Position numbers and translations under genes: made by a program. From Halocaridina rubra (Eukaryota > Arthropoda > Malacostraca > Decapoda > Atyidae), in assembly GCA_037179515.1 (NCBI GenBank), contig JAXCGZ010021038.1, positions 27,351 through 91,350 on the forward strand: 64,000 bases of DNA, in the 5' to 3' direction. Below the pieces are notes generated by a model. That model was not told the DNA's origin, searched no databases, and saw only the letters and a list, made by a program, of their open reading frames with translations. Shown here piece after piece: positions 42,916 through 55,100 of the stretch. Position 1 is the first letter of the stretch, and each line of letters begins with the position of its first letter.

Positions 42916-44172
42916 AGTATCATATTTAAAATGTCACTGGAGTCAGGGGAGATTCCAAGATGCTGGAAACAAGCAAACGTGATACCTATCTTCAAAAAGA
43001 GGAGGGATACGGCTCTGAACTATAGACCAGTTTCCTTGACCAGCATAGTTTGCAAAGTTATGGAGAAACTACTAAGGAAACATATCTCTCTTCACTTGGA
43101 ATCCTTCAACTTTTTGTCAGTGAGGCAACATGGCTTCAGGGAAGGTAGATCAACAGTAACAAACTTATTAGAATTTTATGATGAGGTAAGCCGAATCTTA
43201 CAGGAGAGAGAGGGCTGGGCAGATTGCATATTCCTAGACTTCCAGAAAGCGTTTGACACTGCTCCACATTGGAGACTTATTAGGGAGCTGCAAGCAATGG
43301 CTAGAATAGGTGGAAATGTCTTGAAATGGATAAAAACTTACTTAGGAGGAAGGAAACAGAGGGTTAGAGTAAGACACTCAGAGTCCGAATGGAGAAGAGT
43401 TAGTAGTGGAGTTCCACAGGGCTCAGGTTTAGGGCGACTTTTGTTCCTTGTATATGTAAATGACCTACCAGAGTCTATAAATTCATTCATGAATATGTTT
43501 GCAGATGATGCAAAGATTGTGAAGAAAGTAGAAAACGAGAACAATGGTAGAGAACTTCAGGAAGATCTAAATAGTCTGCACGAGTGGTCACAAAAGTGGC
43601 TAATGAAATTCAATACTTCAAAATATAAGGTATTGAGAATGGGTACAAGTGCAAGAAAGCCCAAGCTTGACTACTCTGTGGCTGGAGTACAACTTCAAGA
43701 GACAGAAAATGAGAGAGATCTAGGGGTAAACATGCTGGCAGATTTGTCTCCAGAAATTCATATAAATGGCATAGTAAGGGCAGCATATGCCTTCTCATCA
43801 AATGTAAGGGTAGCCTTCAGGCACATGGACAAGGAAATGTTCAGAAATATTTATGTAACCTATGTGAGGCCAAAACTCGAATATGCAGCCCCCTTTTGGA
43901 ATCCGCACTTGAAAAAGCACATAGCTAAGCTTAAAAAAGTTCAAAGCCATGTCACGAACCTGGTGCCAGAAATATGTAATCTCACTTATGATGAGAGGCT
44001 GAGGGAATTAGACTTACCATCACTCGAAGCTAGAAGATTGAGGGGGGATATGGTGACAGTCTTTAAATTCCTTCATGGTTATGATAGAGTGGATAGGGAT
44101 CGATATTTTGATATTTCAGGCTCTAGAACTAGAGGTCATAGTTTGAAGCTTCATAAGAAAACTTCTTTGTAG
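42916..44172 (+). pseudogene. CR1 ORF2: reverse transcriptase and C-terminal domain
   Basis: This is the longest good RT in the window, about 419 open codons. Blocks are SGEIPRCWKQANVIPIFKK, NYRPVSLTSIVCKVMEKLL, HGFREGRSTVTNLLEFYDEV, motif A IFLDFQKAFDTAPH, motif [21 protein letters not shown], motif C MFADDAKIVKK (both Asp), ERDLGVNMLADLSPEI, YVRPKLEYAAPFWNPHLKKH, and RRLRGDMVTVFKFLHGYDRV with SRTRGHSL. The call as CR1 clade rests on these C-terminal blocks. A TAG at 44170-44172 ends the frame. Homologous codons continue (VDNWNWLSEEVVNAISI) to about 44350. The apparent ATG at 42898 lies in the antisense insertion. Confidence 0.9.
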
Positions 44173-44557
44173 GATGTAAGGAAATACTTTTTCAGTGTAA
44201 GAGTAGTTGATAATTGGAATTGGCTAAGCGAGGAGGTAGTTAATGCTATCTCAATCAATAGTTTTAAGGACAGGTATTATAAGTATCACCAAGTACAATA
44301 TGGAACCGATCAGGAGACGGGAAGATATGAACTTTGGGCTCTTTCCCGTAAACACAATTAGGTAATTACAATTAGGTAATCACTCAATTCAGCGTTACCC
44401 ATCGAACGGCAGGTACACACACCAGGATCCATGGGCTAACCCCAGAACACACTATAAAGATGAATTCCCAGCAAAATCACACAGTCGAAACACATCATGG
44501 AGAATTCCAAGAACAAACTACAACTATGACTATGGTAAGAAAGTAACATTAGTACAT

Positions 44558-45463
44558 GTGAACGCTCAGTCCCTTCTCACTCACTTTGAGGAAATAGCAA
44601 TGCTAACAAAAGAATGTAACATAGACATCCTCTGTGTAAGTGAAACTTGGCTTCCTTCTACAACTGAAAATAAATATGTGAATATCCCAGACTTTAAAAT
44701 ATTTCCCAATGACCATGGCCGAGGGGGTGGGGTCTATATTTATGTTAGAAATTATCTTAGTGTATCAGAAATAAACACAGGTCTAGAAAAAACTGAAGAG
44801 CTCGAAGATTTATGGATCACTGTGCAGTATCAGAAACTTCCATCTTTCATTGTAGGGTGTGTTTACCGTCACCTTAAAGCATCTACCAGTTCATTCAGTC
44901 ATCTGCTAGAAATATTCAGAAATATCTGTGTGCGCCATAAACCCATATACATACTTGGTGACTTTACTGATGACTTGCTCTCAGCAGATAACAAAATGAA
45001 AAGGGTAATCAACACAGTGAAGTTAACACAAATAGTGACAAAACGGACCCGCATAACCCCCAGTTCTAGAACTCTAATAGATCTAATTATAACAAGTAAA
45101 GTGGAAAGTATACCCTATTGGGACGCAGTTCCCTGCCCAATTGCAGACCACGAGCTCAACATTGCTATGCTAAACATAGACAGGCCCAAAATGAAGCTTT
45201 TCTTCAAAACATTCCGGTGTTTAAAAAATTACTCCCCTGATATCTTTTGTGAAGCATTAATCAACACAAATGTACTTAATAGAATTAAGAAAACAGATAA
45301 CGTCGATTTGCAGGTTGAGATTCTAACAAAAGTCTTCCGTGTATGCTTAGGTAGTTGCGCACCCACTGTAACAAGAAAAATAACCCACCCCTCAGCCCCC
45401 TTGTTAACAAATGACATCAAAGAGGCAATGCAAATCAGAAATCAAATACAAAAAGAGCTATAA
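44558..45463 (+). pseudogene. Daphne/L2-like LINE endonuclease
   Basis: This is the longest open frame in the element (301 residues from the ATG at 44558; the frame is open upstream to about 44385, so the ATG is not a real start). Domain blocks are VHVNAQSLLTHFEEI (first Asn), IDILCVSETWLPST (Glu), RGGGVYIYVRNYLSV, SFIVGCVYRHLKAS, PIYILGDFTDD (Asp of G-D-F-N, with T for N), RTLIDLIITS (Asp) and IADHELNIAM (Asp-His). The domain nicks DNA for target-primed reverse transcription. Loss of the Asn after G-D-F would weaken it. The linker follows to 45463. Confidence 0.87.
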
Positions 45464-46560
45464 ATGAATAGATATGATATGACTTTTCGAGAATGTTACA
45501 AAACAGAAAAGAAACGTGTCAGATCTCTCATCAATGTAAGTAAAAAAGACTTTTACAAATAAACAATTTAATGACTCTAGACATGATACAAAATCAACAT
45601 GGAATATGATAAGAGGCATGATACCAAATGAAAAGACTACCTCAGAAAGTTATGAAAATATTACGGAGTTGAAAGACAAAGCAGGAAACTTTAATAACTA
45701 TTTTGCTAAAGTTGGCAAAAATACATATGAGAAAACACGAGAAAACATTAACTCAGTGAATATGAGTAATTACTTAAATGTCAATTCTTCCAATGTAAGC
45801 ACATGAGAGTACTTCAAGATAAATCCTATTGATTGTGCTACCCTAATTCTTACCATAAAAAGCCTAAGAAACTCTGGTTCTTATGGTCCAGATGGTATAC
45901 CATTTCAAGTCTTCAAAGATGCTATACCCATGATTTTATCTTATATTATAACTATTATGAACACTTCCATTGTTACTAAAAAGTTTCCTAACTCTTGGAA
46001 AAAATCCCATGTAATACCTCTGCATAAAAAGGGGGACAGAGAAGATGTGACAAACTATTGTCCCATTTCCCTGCTACCCATTTTCTCTAAAATATTAAAA
46101 AAAATGGTTGCATGGCATTTTATGTCATATTTAGAGTCAAATAGACTATTAGCTATTAACCAATATAGTTTCAGACTGAAACTCTAGACGGAAACTGCGC
46201 TGCTCAAAGTTACGTATAGTATCTATAATAATATAGATATGAAAAAAATATCTTTGCTTGTATTATTAAACCATGAAATTCTTATAAATAAATGTACTAA
46301 GCTAAATATTGATCCGAGCTGGTTTAGAGAGGAGCTATCTAATCACAAACAGTCTATACATCTTAACAACATTATCTCTATGCCATAAAATGTATCATTT
46401 GGTGTTCCACAGGAATCAGTACTTGGTCCTATCCTCTTCTCCATTTATGTAAATGATCTATCTTCTTTCATTTCTGACTGTCTAGTTGCATAATAAGCAG
46501 AGGACACTCAGCTACTCCTTCGTGGTGATATTGATAATCTCCCAGAGCTAGCCTTAAGAG
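45464..46560 (+). pseudogene. Daphne/L2-like LINE reverse transcriptase
   Basis: After linker pieces (45606-45806) the RT reads SLRNSGSYGPDGIPFQVF, NTSIVTKKFPNSWKKSHVIP, LHKKGDREDVTNYCPISLLP (45930-46187), then stops. A further frame has a partly deleted motif A region, motif B FGVPQESVLGPILFSIYVND (about 46399-46458), and motif C as AEDTQ preceded by two stops where YADDTQ is expected. The first catalytic Asp is Glu. The RT is dead. Confidence 0.82.
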
Positions 46561-47340
46561 CAGAAAATACTCTGTCAAAAATTAAAGCCTATTTTCAAGA
46601 GATTGGGCTGTTAATTAACGAAAATAAAACACAATGCATGTTTATTGGTTCAAGGTTCCATATAGCACACATTCCAGAAAACACAACAATTAATTGTTTC
46701 GGCAATATTAATACACCTATCAAAACAATAAAAAAACTAGGAATTCGCTTTGATAACTATATGTTGTTTGATTTCCACATAGATAAAGTATGCAAAAAGG
46801 TTACAGGAACATTAATGTACTTATCACGTATAAAAGACAATTTTGAGACTACCACGCAAATAACTGTTGTTGAATCTCTAGCCCTAAGTCACATTAATTA
46901 CTGCACAACTGTTTGGGGAGCTACCACTAAGACTCAGATAAACAGAATACAGAAGCTTATTAATTTAGCAGCACGAGTTGCCTTGGGAGGAATAAGGAAA
47001 TATGACCACATCACACCAGCTCTCAATAAACTTGGGTGGCTGTGGGCGCAAAACAAGGTCACTTATGCTATTTATGATTTTGTATACAAAATTTTGGACC
47101 ATCATTATCTTAGCTGGCTATTTGATTTAAAAACAGTCAGGGATATAAGGGGAACCAACACAAGACAGAGCAGTGGGCTCTTTATTCAGTGAACAAACAC
47201 AGAAGCAGGTTCAAAGATGATCACTATTATATGGCCAACACTATGGAACACTATTCCAGAGCATCTTAATAATGCATCCTCCTTCACAGCTTTCAAAGGC
47301 AAACTATATAGCTTTCTTTTGGACAAGTAGTTGCTGCTCA
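46561..47340 (+). pseudogene. Daphne/L2-like LINE C-terminal domain
   Basis: The frame GLLINENKTQCMFIGSRF, then 46638-47192 with IKTIKKLGIRFDNYMLFDFH, SHINYCTTVWGATTKTQINR, IQKLINLAARVALGG and HDHITPALNKLGWL-like text, is the post-RT domain of L2/Daphne-type ORF2. After a stop at 47190-47192, codons for LWNTIPEHLNNASSFTAFKG continue to the true end near 47330. Confidence 0.8.
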
Positions 47341-47717
47341 CACACAAACTAAACTTTATGATTTAATGCGATTTCCCTTAACGCTAACCTCTCTATATGT
47401 AAACTGATATCGACTTCTCTGTTCTCTAAGTTAAGAACTAATTATTCTCATTGTAAGGAAAACAAATATGGTAATGATGCCGATAATAACGATACTGTGT
47501 CTAGTGTAATTATTACTACTTTATTATTAACATTATTGTTAACATATTTATTACAGCATTTTTATTTTCTATGAAAGCTACATTTAATTTAACTGTATGT
47601 ATTACCCTCTTACTTATTAGTTCAATTACATGTCTACTTACAAGTTACTATTACTTTTAGAAGAATAACCATTGTGCAAAAATGGAAATAATTGTTTGTT
47701 TTTTTGTTTTTTTGCTT
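47341..47717 (+). other. 3' untranslated region of the Daphne/L2-like LINE
   Basis: This is AT-rich sequence without ORFs. Its last 40 bp (GAATAACCATTGT, AAATGGAAATAA, then TTTG runs) match the tail of the SINE at 7893-8108. Confidence 0.75.
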
Positions 47718-50700
47718 AGTTCTAGTGCCAGCCATAACAATATATCGATACCTATCCACTCTCTCATAATCATGAAGAAATTTAAAGACCGTCATCATAT
47801 CCCCCCTCATTCTTCTAGCTTTGAGTGATGGTAAGTCTAATTCCCTCAGCCTCTCATCATAACTGAGATTACGTATTTCTGGCACCAGTTTCGTGTCATG
47901 CCTTTGAGCTCTTCCAGCTTAAATACGGGCTTTTTCTAGTGTGTATTTCAAAAGGGAGCTGCATATTCAATGTTTGGCCTCACATAGGTTACATAAATAT
48001 TTCTGAACATTTCCTTGTACATTTGCCTGAATGCTACCATTATATTCATTACCTTACATTTTGAAATATTAAATTTCATTAGCCACTGTTCTGACCACTC
48101 ATACAGACTATTTAGGTCTACCTGTGGTTCTCATTGTTCTCATCTTTTACACTCTTCACAATCTTTGCAATTTCTGCAAACATATTCATAAATAAATTTG
48201 CAGACTCTGGTAGGTCATTTACATATACAAGGAAGAGAAGTGGCCCTATAAGTGAGGTGTGGAACTCCACTACTAACTCTTCTCCATTCAGACACTGAGA
48301 TTCTCACTCTAACCCTCTGTTCCCTTCCTTCTAAGTAAGTTTTTATTCATTCCAAGACATTTGTACTTATTCTCGCCATTGCTTGTAGCTTCATAAGTCT
48401 CCCATGTGGGACCATGTCAAATTGTTTCTGGGAGTCTAGGAATGTGCAATCTGTTCAGTCCTCTCTTTCTTGTAAGATTCGGCTTACCTAATCATAAAAT
48501 TCTAATACGTTTGTCACTATTGATCTACCCTCTTTAAATCCATGGTGTCTCAGTGACAAAAAGCTGAAGGATTCTAAGTGAAGAGAGATGTGTTCCCTTA
48601 GTAGTTTCTCCATAATTCTGTAATAAATGCTGGTCAAGGAAACTGGGCTATTGTTTAGAGCCACATACCTCCTACCCTTTTTGAAGATAGGTATCACGTT
48701 TGCTTCTCTCCATAATCTTTCCAAATATGATATTCAGTGCTGCCGATATTGATTTAGAGCATTTCTTAAGTACATAAGGGGATATATCATCAGGACCTGT
48801 AGCTATATGGGCATCTAACTCCATCATTGCTTTCCATACCTCTGTGGCTGAAAGGATGATGCTTTCTAATACTGTTCCATGAGTTCATATCTTTGCAATC
48901 CGGGGGGGTGTTGTATTTTCTGCTGTAATTACTGACTGACTTATCCTTGTTCAATTTTTTGCAAATCTCTTCACCCATCTCAGTGATACTTCCATTCGCT
49001 CTCTTCCGCTTTAAAATCTGTTTTTTGACCTTCAGGTTTCCTGTTATAAAGCTGTGGAAAAGCATTTTCTTTAGCCTTCCTTGTGATATTCCTCTCATAG
49101 TTTCTCTCTTCCTCTGTTTTTTTACTTACGTAATCTTTTCTTGCTCTTTTATAAGTCTACCAGGCAATTATGCTCTTCTCCTCTTATACCTATTCCAGCA
49201 TTTGCCTCTTCATTCCTTAGCATTCTTACACTCATTACTGAACCATTTCTCTTTGGCATGAATAACTCCTATTTTGCTGGAAGGTATACAACAATCTACT
49301 ATCTTCCCATATTCCTCACAAAAGTGTAGTGCATTTTCTTTTGTACAGATTTGTTGGTAAATAAGATCCTCCTGTTAATAACTGCAAAAAGCTCATAAAT
49401 TTTGATGTAATCATCTTTCGGATAATTCCCCCTCTTGTCCTCAGTGCCTCTACACTCAGGCAGAGCATCTTCAATGATATACTCTATCAACAACTCTTTC
49501 CAATTGGTAATTCATACTAATTTTTCTCAATATCCAACACATCATCTGTGAATACTAGATCAAGCAGCGATGGCTCATCCCCACCCCTTGATCTCGCTGG
49601 TTCCAGTCCATGTTAGTGTAGGAAATTCCCTTGTACACATTCTAGAAATCTTGTCCCGAATGTGTTCTGTCCACTGTGAGGGCCAAGATTTATCTAATCT
49701 ATCTCTCTATGATTAAAATATCACATACTCAAAATCCTACATTTTCTCTCCTGTGCATTGTTAAAATCTAAGTGAATGGCATTATTAATATTTATATGAC
49801 TTTCCTCATAAACTGCTTACCTATAATAGTTCCTTGATAGGTTATATACAACAATTATTATAATGCTCTCTGATCCTGTATTAATGTGAGCAACAAGAAA
49901 TTCCATGAACTCACTTTCTATAGCAAAGTGTATTTCTTCAACAAGATATCTTTCACTTATGAGCAGTGCTATCCCTCCACCAGTCCTCTCAGATCATTTA
50001 CCCCTTAATATTTTGAAGCCCTTTGGAAAAATTGTGACACTGTTTATGTCCTCACTTAACTTAGTTTCTGTAACCACTACTATATCTGCCATAGTGCTGC
50101 AAATCCCATCCTTACTTTTATTCCCTTATCAGCTAATCTATCAGCATTTGTTTACAGCAAAATATTAATGAAGTTGCATACCCTGATATTCTAGAATTAT
50201 CTTCTTTTCTCCCCTTTCACTGGAGGAGCTCTGAAGCAAAGATTTTTCTTTGCTTCTTCATTTCTTCAATCATTTAACCTTCTAGCTTCTTGCAGAAAGT
50301 TTTTTTATCCCTTCCATCTCTTCTTGTAGTCTGTATGGTCTAATGAAAATTGCTTTGAATTCTTGAGGGTCATTTAGTTTTTTCTTGTCAATATTTCTCT
50401 ACTTGTATCGCCTCTCTCAAAGGTTACATCTCTCCTCACCCTCCTTAGAAAATTTAAAAAGTTGGTAAATGCTTGCAATATTCTCCGGACCACATACTAT
50501 TCCAAGCTTCCTAATCAGATCTAAAACCCTAGCTTTATTTTGTTCAAGTAGTGTCTGAGATTACCACTGTCTTGTCTTTATCAAGTGCCTGTTTAATCAA
50601 TGGACTAGCCCTTTTGTATCATAACATCGTTCATTTTTTCTAATACTGTTGACTTATTTTCTACCATTTGTATGTTTTACAGTGCCAACACACTCACTGC

Positions 50701-52139
50701 CTCATTTGCTGCCACATTCCCCTTTACTGTATCTGCAAAGGCAGTTTTCATTGAATCATGTTCCGTATGCAGCTCCTGAAACTCTTTTCTAAACTGTTCA
50801 ATGCTTTCCATTATTAGGACATTCAGAGCTGCAATCTCGTCTCTCTCTGAAGAGGGCAATGAACTAACATTTACTTCATTCAAGTAGTCATTCAAATGTT
50901 TGTTGTTATCTTCTTGTTAGAAATTTTGGTTTCTGGCTTACTCTTTTCAGCTTTTTTATACATTTTTCTAGTTATTTTCTCTCTTGCCCTTGTGCTTTAT
51001 TTATTTCCTCCAAAGCTATTATTATATCTCTAAGTGTTTCATTCTCTTTCATTTCTCTATCTATATTCTGTATTTTATCATCCAGGTTTATTACAACGGT
51101 CTCAAGTTCATTGGCTTTTTGCTTTAGGCTTCTAAGAACTATTTCCCCTCCTAGTACTCCCAGAGATCCTCTACCATCCCTCCTCTGACCATTGAATAGG
51201 GGGGTTTGAGACAGAGATGGTTTCATTTTGATGTTTTGCCTTTTACAGCATAAATAGAGAAAAAAAGAGAGAGAAATCAGATTCTACATAACTTTACACA
51301 GAATTACTATATCTTCATATGAGTACCAATTTCCTTACTTATTCATCTCTTTTCAGGTAACACATATCCTTACTTAAAATTTGACAATGCTAATTAGAGA
51401 AGAAAAATACAAAACAAATGCCCACATGAAGGAAAACTCAATTATGCAACCGAGGAGACAAACATTTGATGCTTTGAACACCTGTTTCTGCTATATTTGC
51501 CTCCTCACTGCTAAGCCAGTCATTTAAGAAGAAAAAAAAAAGAATAAATTTTTAAGTAAGGTATATTATGGCAGGATTAAGATTTAAATCTAAATCAGTT
51601 TAAAAAAGAAAAAATCATGAAAGAGTTCACACGAAAAGAAAAGACAATTGTGCTACTTGGCAGCTTAACTCAACACTGTTGACAGGTGCATTTTTTGTAT
51701 TTACATTTTTATTTATTCATTTATTTTGTATGACAAACTGATGATGAAGTTAATTTATATGTGAAAGATATTGATTTTAACAAGATATGGAACCACACGA
51801 TCAGGTAATAAGGCTGTAAGAGCTCTTCCCAATTTACATAAGAAATTAGGTAATGCGATGGCTTCGCCTCTGACAACTCTTCAAACTTCCTTCAAGATTG
51901 GGCAGGACAGCTTCTATTTTTTCCCCTCTCAAAAGTCTTCTCATAGAATTTCCATTTAATTTTTTACGACAGTCTGTTTCACTACAAATATTTTTTCTTT
52001 TTATCCACAATACTCCAAAATCTCCATTTGGGCAAAATTGGTTTATGTTTTATGCTTTAGACCCAGTTCACTCAAAAATACAAGAAAAAATTAGAGAGAT
52101 ACTGATTACGCCTTTCTAATGCCCGCCATGTGTTTTTGT
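47718..52139 (-). mobile_element. CR1 array unit B, 5' part
   Basis: This resumes the CR1 interrupted at 40012. C-terminal domain codons (47885-47720) are followed by decayed RT (48724-48488 has RPS/SPVSLTS and GFKEGRSIVTN), endonuclease region (about 49900-49300) and ORF1. Pieces 51226-50972 start MKPSLSQTPLFNG and continue in coiled coil; 50895-50677 continues it. The 5' untranslated region is 51227-52139. The 5' end at 52139 meets the tail of unit D directly. Confidence 0.82.
50677..51226 (-). pseudogene. CR1 unit B ORF1 N-terminal part
   Basis: The ATG at 51226 is a good ORF1 start: unit D has the related start MRPSLSSLTPSYNG at 56135 in the same position. A glycine/arginine stretch (QRRDGRGSLG) follows, then a long coiled coil (ELETVVINLDDKIQNIDREM, ENETLRDIIIALEEINKAQG). 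After a frameshift near 50960 come NDYLNEVNVSSL and further heptads. Coiled-coil ORF1 proteins form RNA-binding multimers. This copy is broken. Confidence 0.75.
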
Positions 52140-55100
52140 GTAATTACCTAATTGTAATTACCTAATTGTGATTACGGGAAAAAGCCCCTAGTTCCTAACT
52201 TTCCGTCTGCTGATCGGTTCCATTTTGTACTTAGTGGTACTTATCATACTTGTCCTTAAAACTATGGATTGAGATAGCATTGACTACCTCCTCGCTTAGC
52301 GAATTCCAATTATCAACTACTCTTACAATAAAAATGCACTTCCTTACATCCTGCAAAGAAGTTTTCTTAAGAAGCTTCAAACTATGACCTCTAGTTTTAG
52401 TGCCAGCCATATCAAAATATCGATTCCTATCCACTCTATCATAACCATGACACAATTCAAAGACTGTCATCATATCCCCCTCAATCTTCTAGCTTCGAGT
52501 GTGGTAAGTCTAATTCCCTCAGCCTCTCATCATAACTGAGATTGCGCATTTCTGGCACCAGCTTTATGTCATTTCTCTGAACTTTTTTCAGTTTAACTAC
52601 GAGCTTTTTCAACTGCGGATTCCAAAAGGTAGCTGCATATTCAAGTTTTGGCCTCACATAGGTTACATAAATATTTCTGAACATTTCCCTGTCCGTGTGC
52701 CTGAAGGTTACCCTTACATTTGCTAAGAAAGCATATGCTGCTCGTACTATGCCATTTACATGCATTTCTGGAGATAAATCAGCCAGTATGTTTACACCTA
52801 GATCTTCCTCATTCTCTGTCTCTTGTAGTTGTACTCCTGCCACCGAGTAGTCAACTTGGGCCTTCTTTCACTTGTACCCATTCTCATTACCTTACATTTT
52901 GAAGTATTGAATTTCATCAACCACTTTTCTGACTACTTATGCAGACTATTTAGATCTTCCTGAAGTTCTCTACTATTGTTCTCGTTTTTTACCTGCTTCA
53001 CAATCTTTGCATCATCTGCAAACATATTCATGAATGAATTTATAGACTCTGACAGGTCATTTACATATACAAAGAACAAAAGTGGCCCTAAGACTAAACA
53101 CTGTGGAACTTCACTACTAACTCTTCTCCATTCAGACACTGAGTGTCTTACTCTAACCCTCTGTTCCCTTCCTCCTAAGTATGTTTTTATCCATTTCAAG
53201 ACATATCCTCCTATTTTAGCCTTTGCTTGCAGCTTCTTAATGTCTCCCATGTGGGACAGTGTCAAATGCATTCTGGAAGTCTAGGAATATTCAATCTACC
53301 CAAGCCTCTCTTTCCTGTAAATTTTGGCTTACCTCATCATAAAATTCTAATAATTTCGTTACTGTTGATCTACCTTCTCTGAAGACATGTTGTCTCACTG
53401 ACAAAAAGTTGAAGGATTCCAAGTGAAGAGAGATATGTTTCCTTAGTAGTTTCTCCATAACTTTGTAAACTATGCTTGTCAAGTAAACAGGTCTATAGTT
53501 TAGAGCCGTATCCCTCCTACCCTTTTTTAAGATAGGATCACGTTAGTGTGTTTCCAGCATCTTGGAATCTCCCCTGACTCCAGCAATTTTTTAAACATAA
53601 TACTTAGTGCTGCTGATATTGAATTGGCAAATTTTATAAGTACACCAGGGAATATATCATCAGGACTTGTAGCTTTATGGACATCTAACTCCATCAGCGC
53701 TTTGCATACCTCTGTGGCTGAAAGGATGATGTTCTCTAATACCGGCACCTGAGCTTCAGTCTCTGCAATCTGAGTGGATGGGGTGTTTTTCACGTTAAAT
53801 ATTGACTGAAACTCTTTGTTCAATTCTTTTCAGATCTCTTCATCCGTCTCAGTGATGCTTACATCCTTTCTCTTAAGCTTTAAAACCTTTTCTTTTACCT
53901 TCAGTTTTCCTTAGATAAATCTGTGGAAAAGCTTGGGATTTTCTATAGCCTTAATGGTGATGTCCCTCTCATAGTCTCTCTCTGCCTCTCTTCTTTTACT
54001 TAGGTAATCATTTCTTGCTCTTTTGTAGGTTTGCCAGGCATTTATGTTTTTTCTCCTCCTAAACCTTCTCCTATATTTGTCTCTCCACTCCTTAGCTCTT
54101 TTACACTCATTATCAAATCACTTCCCTCTGGCATGAATTACACCTAATTTGGTGACAGGTATGCAGCAATCTACTATCTTCCAATATTTCTCATAAAAGA
54201 TATCGTACAGTTCTTGTACAGATTTGTTGTAAAATAAGGTCTTCCAGTCAAAAACTGCAAAGAGCTCATTTATTTTGATGTAATCTCCTTTCGGATAGTT
54301 CCTCCTTATTTCCCCAATGCCTCTATTCTCAGGCAGAATATCTTAAATGATATACTCCATCAACAACACACAGTAGTCACTCTTTCCAACTGGTGGTTCA
54401 TACTAAATTATTTCAATATCCTACACATTATCTGTGAATACTAGATCAGGTAGTGATGGCTCATCCTCACCCCTGGGCCTCGTTCGTTCCAGTACATGTT
54501 GGTGTAGGAAATTCCCTTGTACACATTCTAGGAATCTTGCCCTGAATGAGTCCTTACCACTGTGTGGCTCAAGATTTATCCAATCTACCTCTTTATGAAT
54601 AAAATTACCCAATATCAAAACCCTACATTTTCTCTCCCGTGCCTTATTAACAACTGAGTTTATGACTTCAGTAGTACCTATATGACTTTCCTCATAAACT
54701 TCTAGCCTAGTTGGTTCCTTGGTGGGTTATATACAACAGTTATAATACTGTTCTCTGACCCAGTATTTATGCAAGCAACAAGAAATTCATTGAACTTACT
54801 TTTTTTTTTAGCAAAGTTTATTTCTTCAACCTGAATCCTTTCTCTTATGAGCAGTGTTATCCCTCCACCAGTCCTCTCAGATCTTTCAACCCTTAATATT
54901 CTGAAGCCTTAGGAAATACTGTGACACTGTTTATGTCCTCACTCAACTTAGTCGCCGTAACTTCTATTATATCTGCCTTACTGTTGTGAATCCTATCTCT
55001 TTATTCTACTGTGTTACCAGCTAATCCATCAGCTTTTGTGTATAACAATCTTAATGAGGCCCCATCCCCTAATCTTCTGTCATTATCTTCTTTATCTCCC

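Larger units (their letters stand above)
40205..44382 (+). mobile_element. CR1 element nested in the Daphne/L2-like LINE
   Basis: A 5'-truncated CR1 starts in the ORF1 coiled-coil region (AACTGGAAGGGGAAAAGAG). It has the ORF1 end, ORF2 endonuclease and RT, and the best-preserved C-terminus and tail in the window (AATTAGGTAATTACAATTAG at 44357-44376). A 420-bp antisense CR1 tail is inserted at 42496-42915. This copy is the best reference for the family. Confidence 0.87.
44383..47717 (+). mobile_element. Daphne/L2-like LINE, main part
   Basis: Endonuclease (44558-45463), RT (about 45800-46500), C-terminal domain (46600-47330) and a 3' untranslated region of about 380 bp end in ACCATTGTGCAAAAATGG, AAATAATTG and a T/G-rich tail (47680-47717). 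Its RT lacks the CR1-type C-terminal blocks. The assignment to the Daphne/L2/Crack side of the Jockey superfamily is by style (ISLLPIFSKILKK, VPQxSVLGPILFSIYVNDLS). The 3' end lies against the other half of CR1 unit B. Confidence 0.8.

Noticed and set aside
42898..42916. ATG at 42898 as the start of the 424-residue RT frame
   Set aside because: It lies in an antisense CR1 tail inserted at 42496-42915. True RT codons begin after 42916 and upstream codons are at 41929-42495.
42496..44382. Opposed CR1 segments as designed hairpins
   Set aside because: They are independent insertions of a common repeat in opposite orientation. The shared part is explained by family membership.
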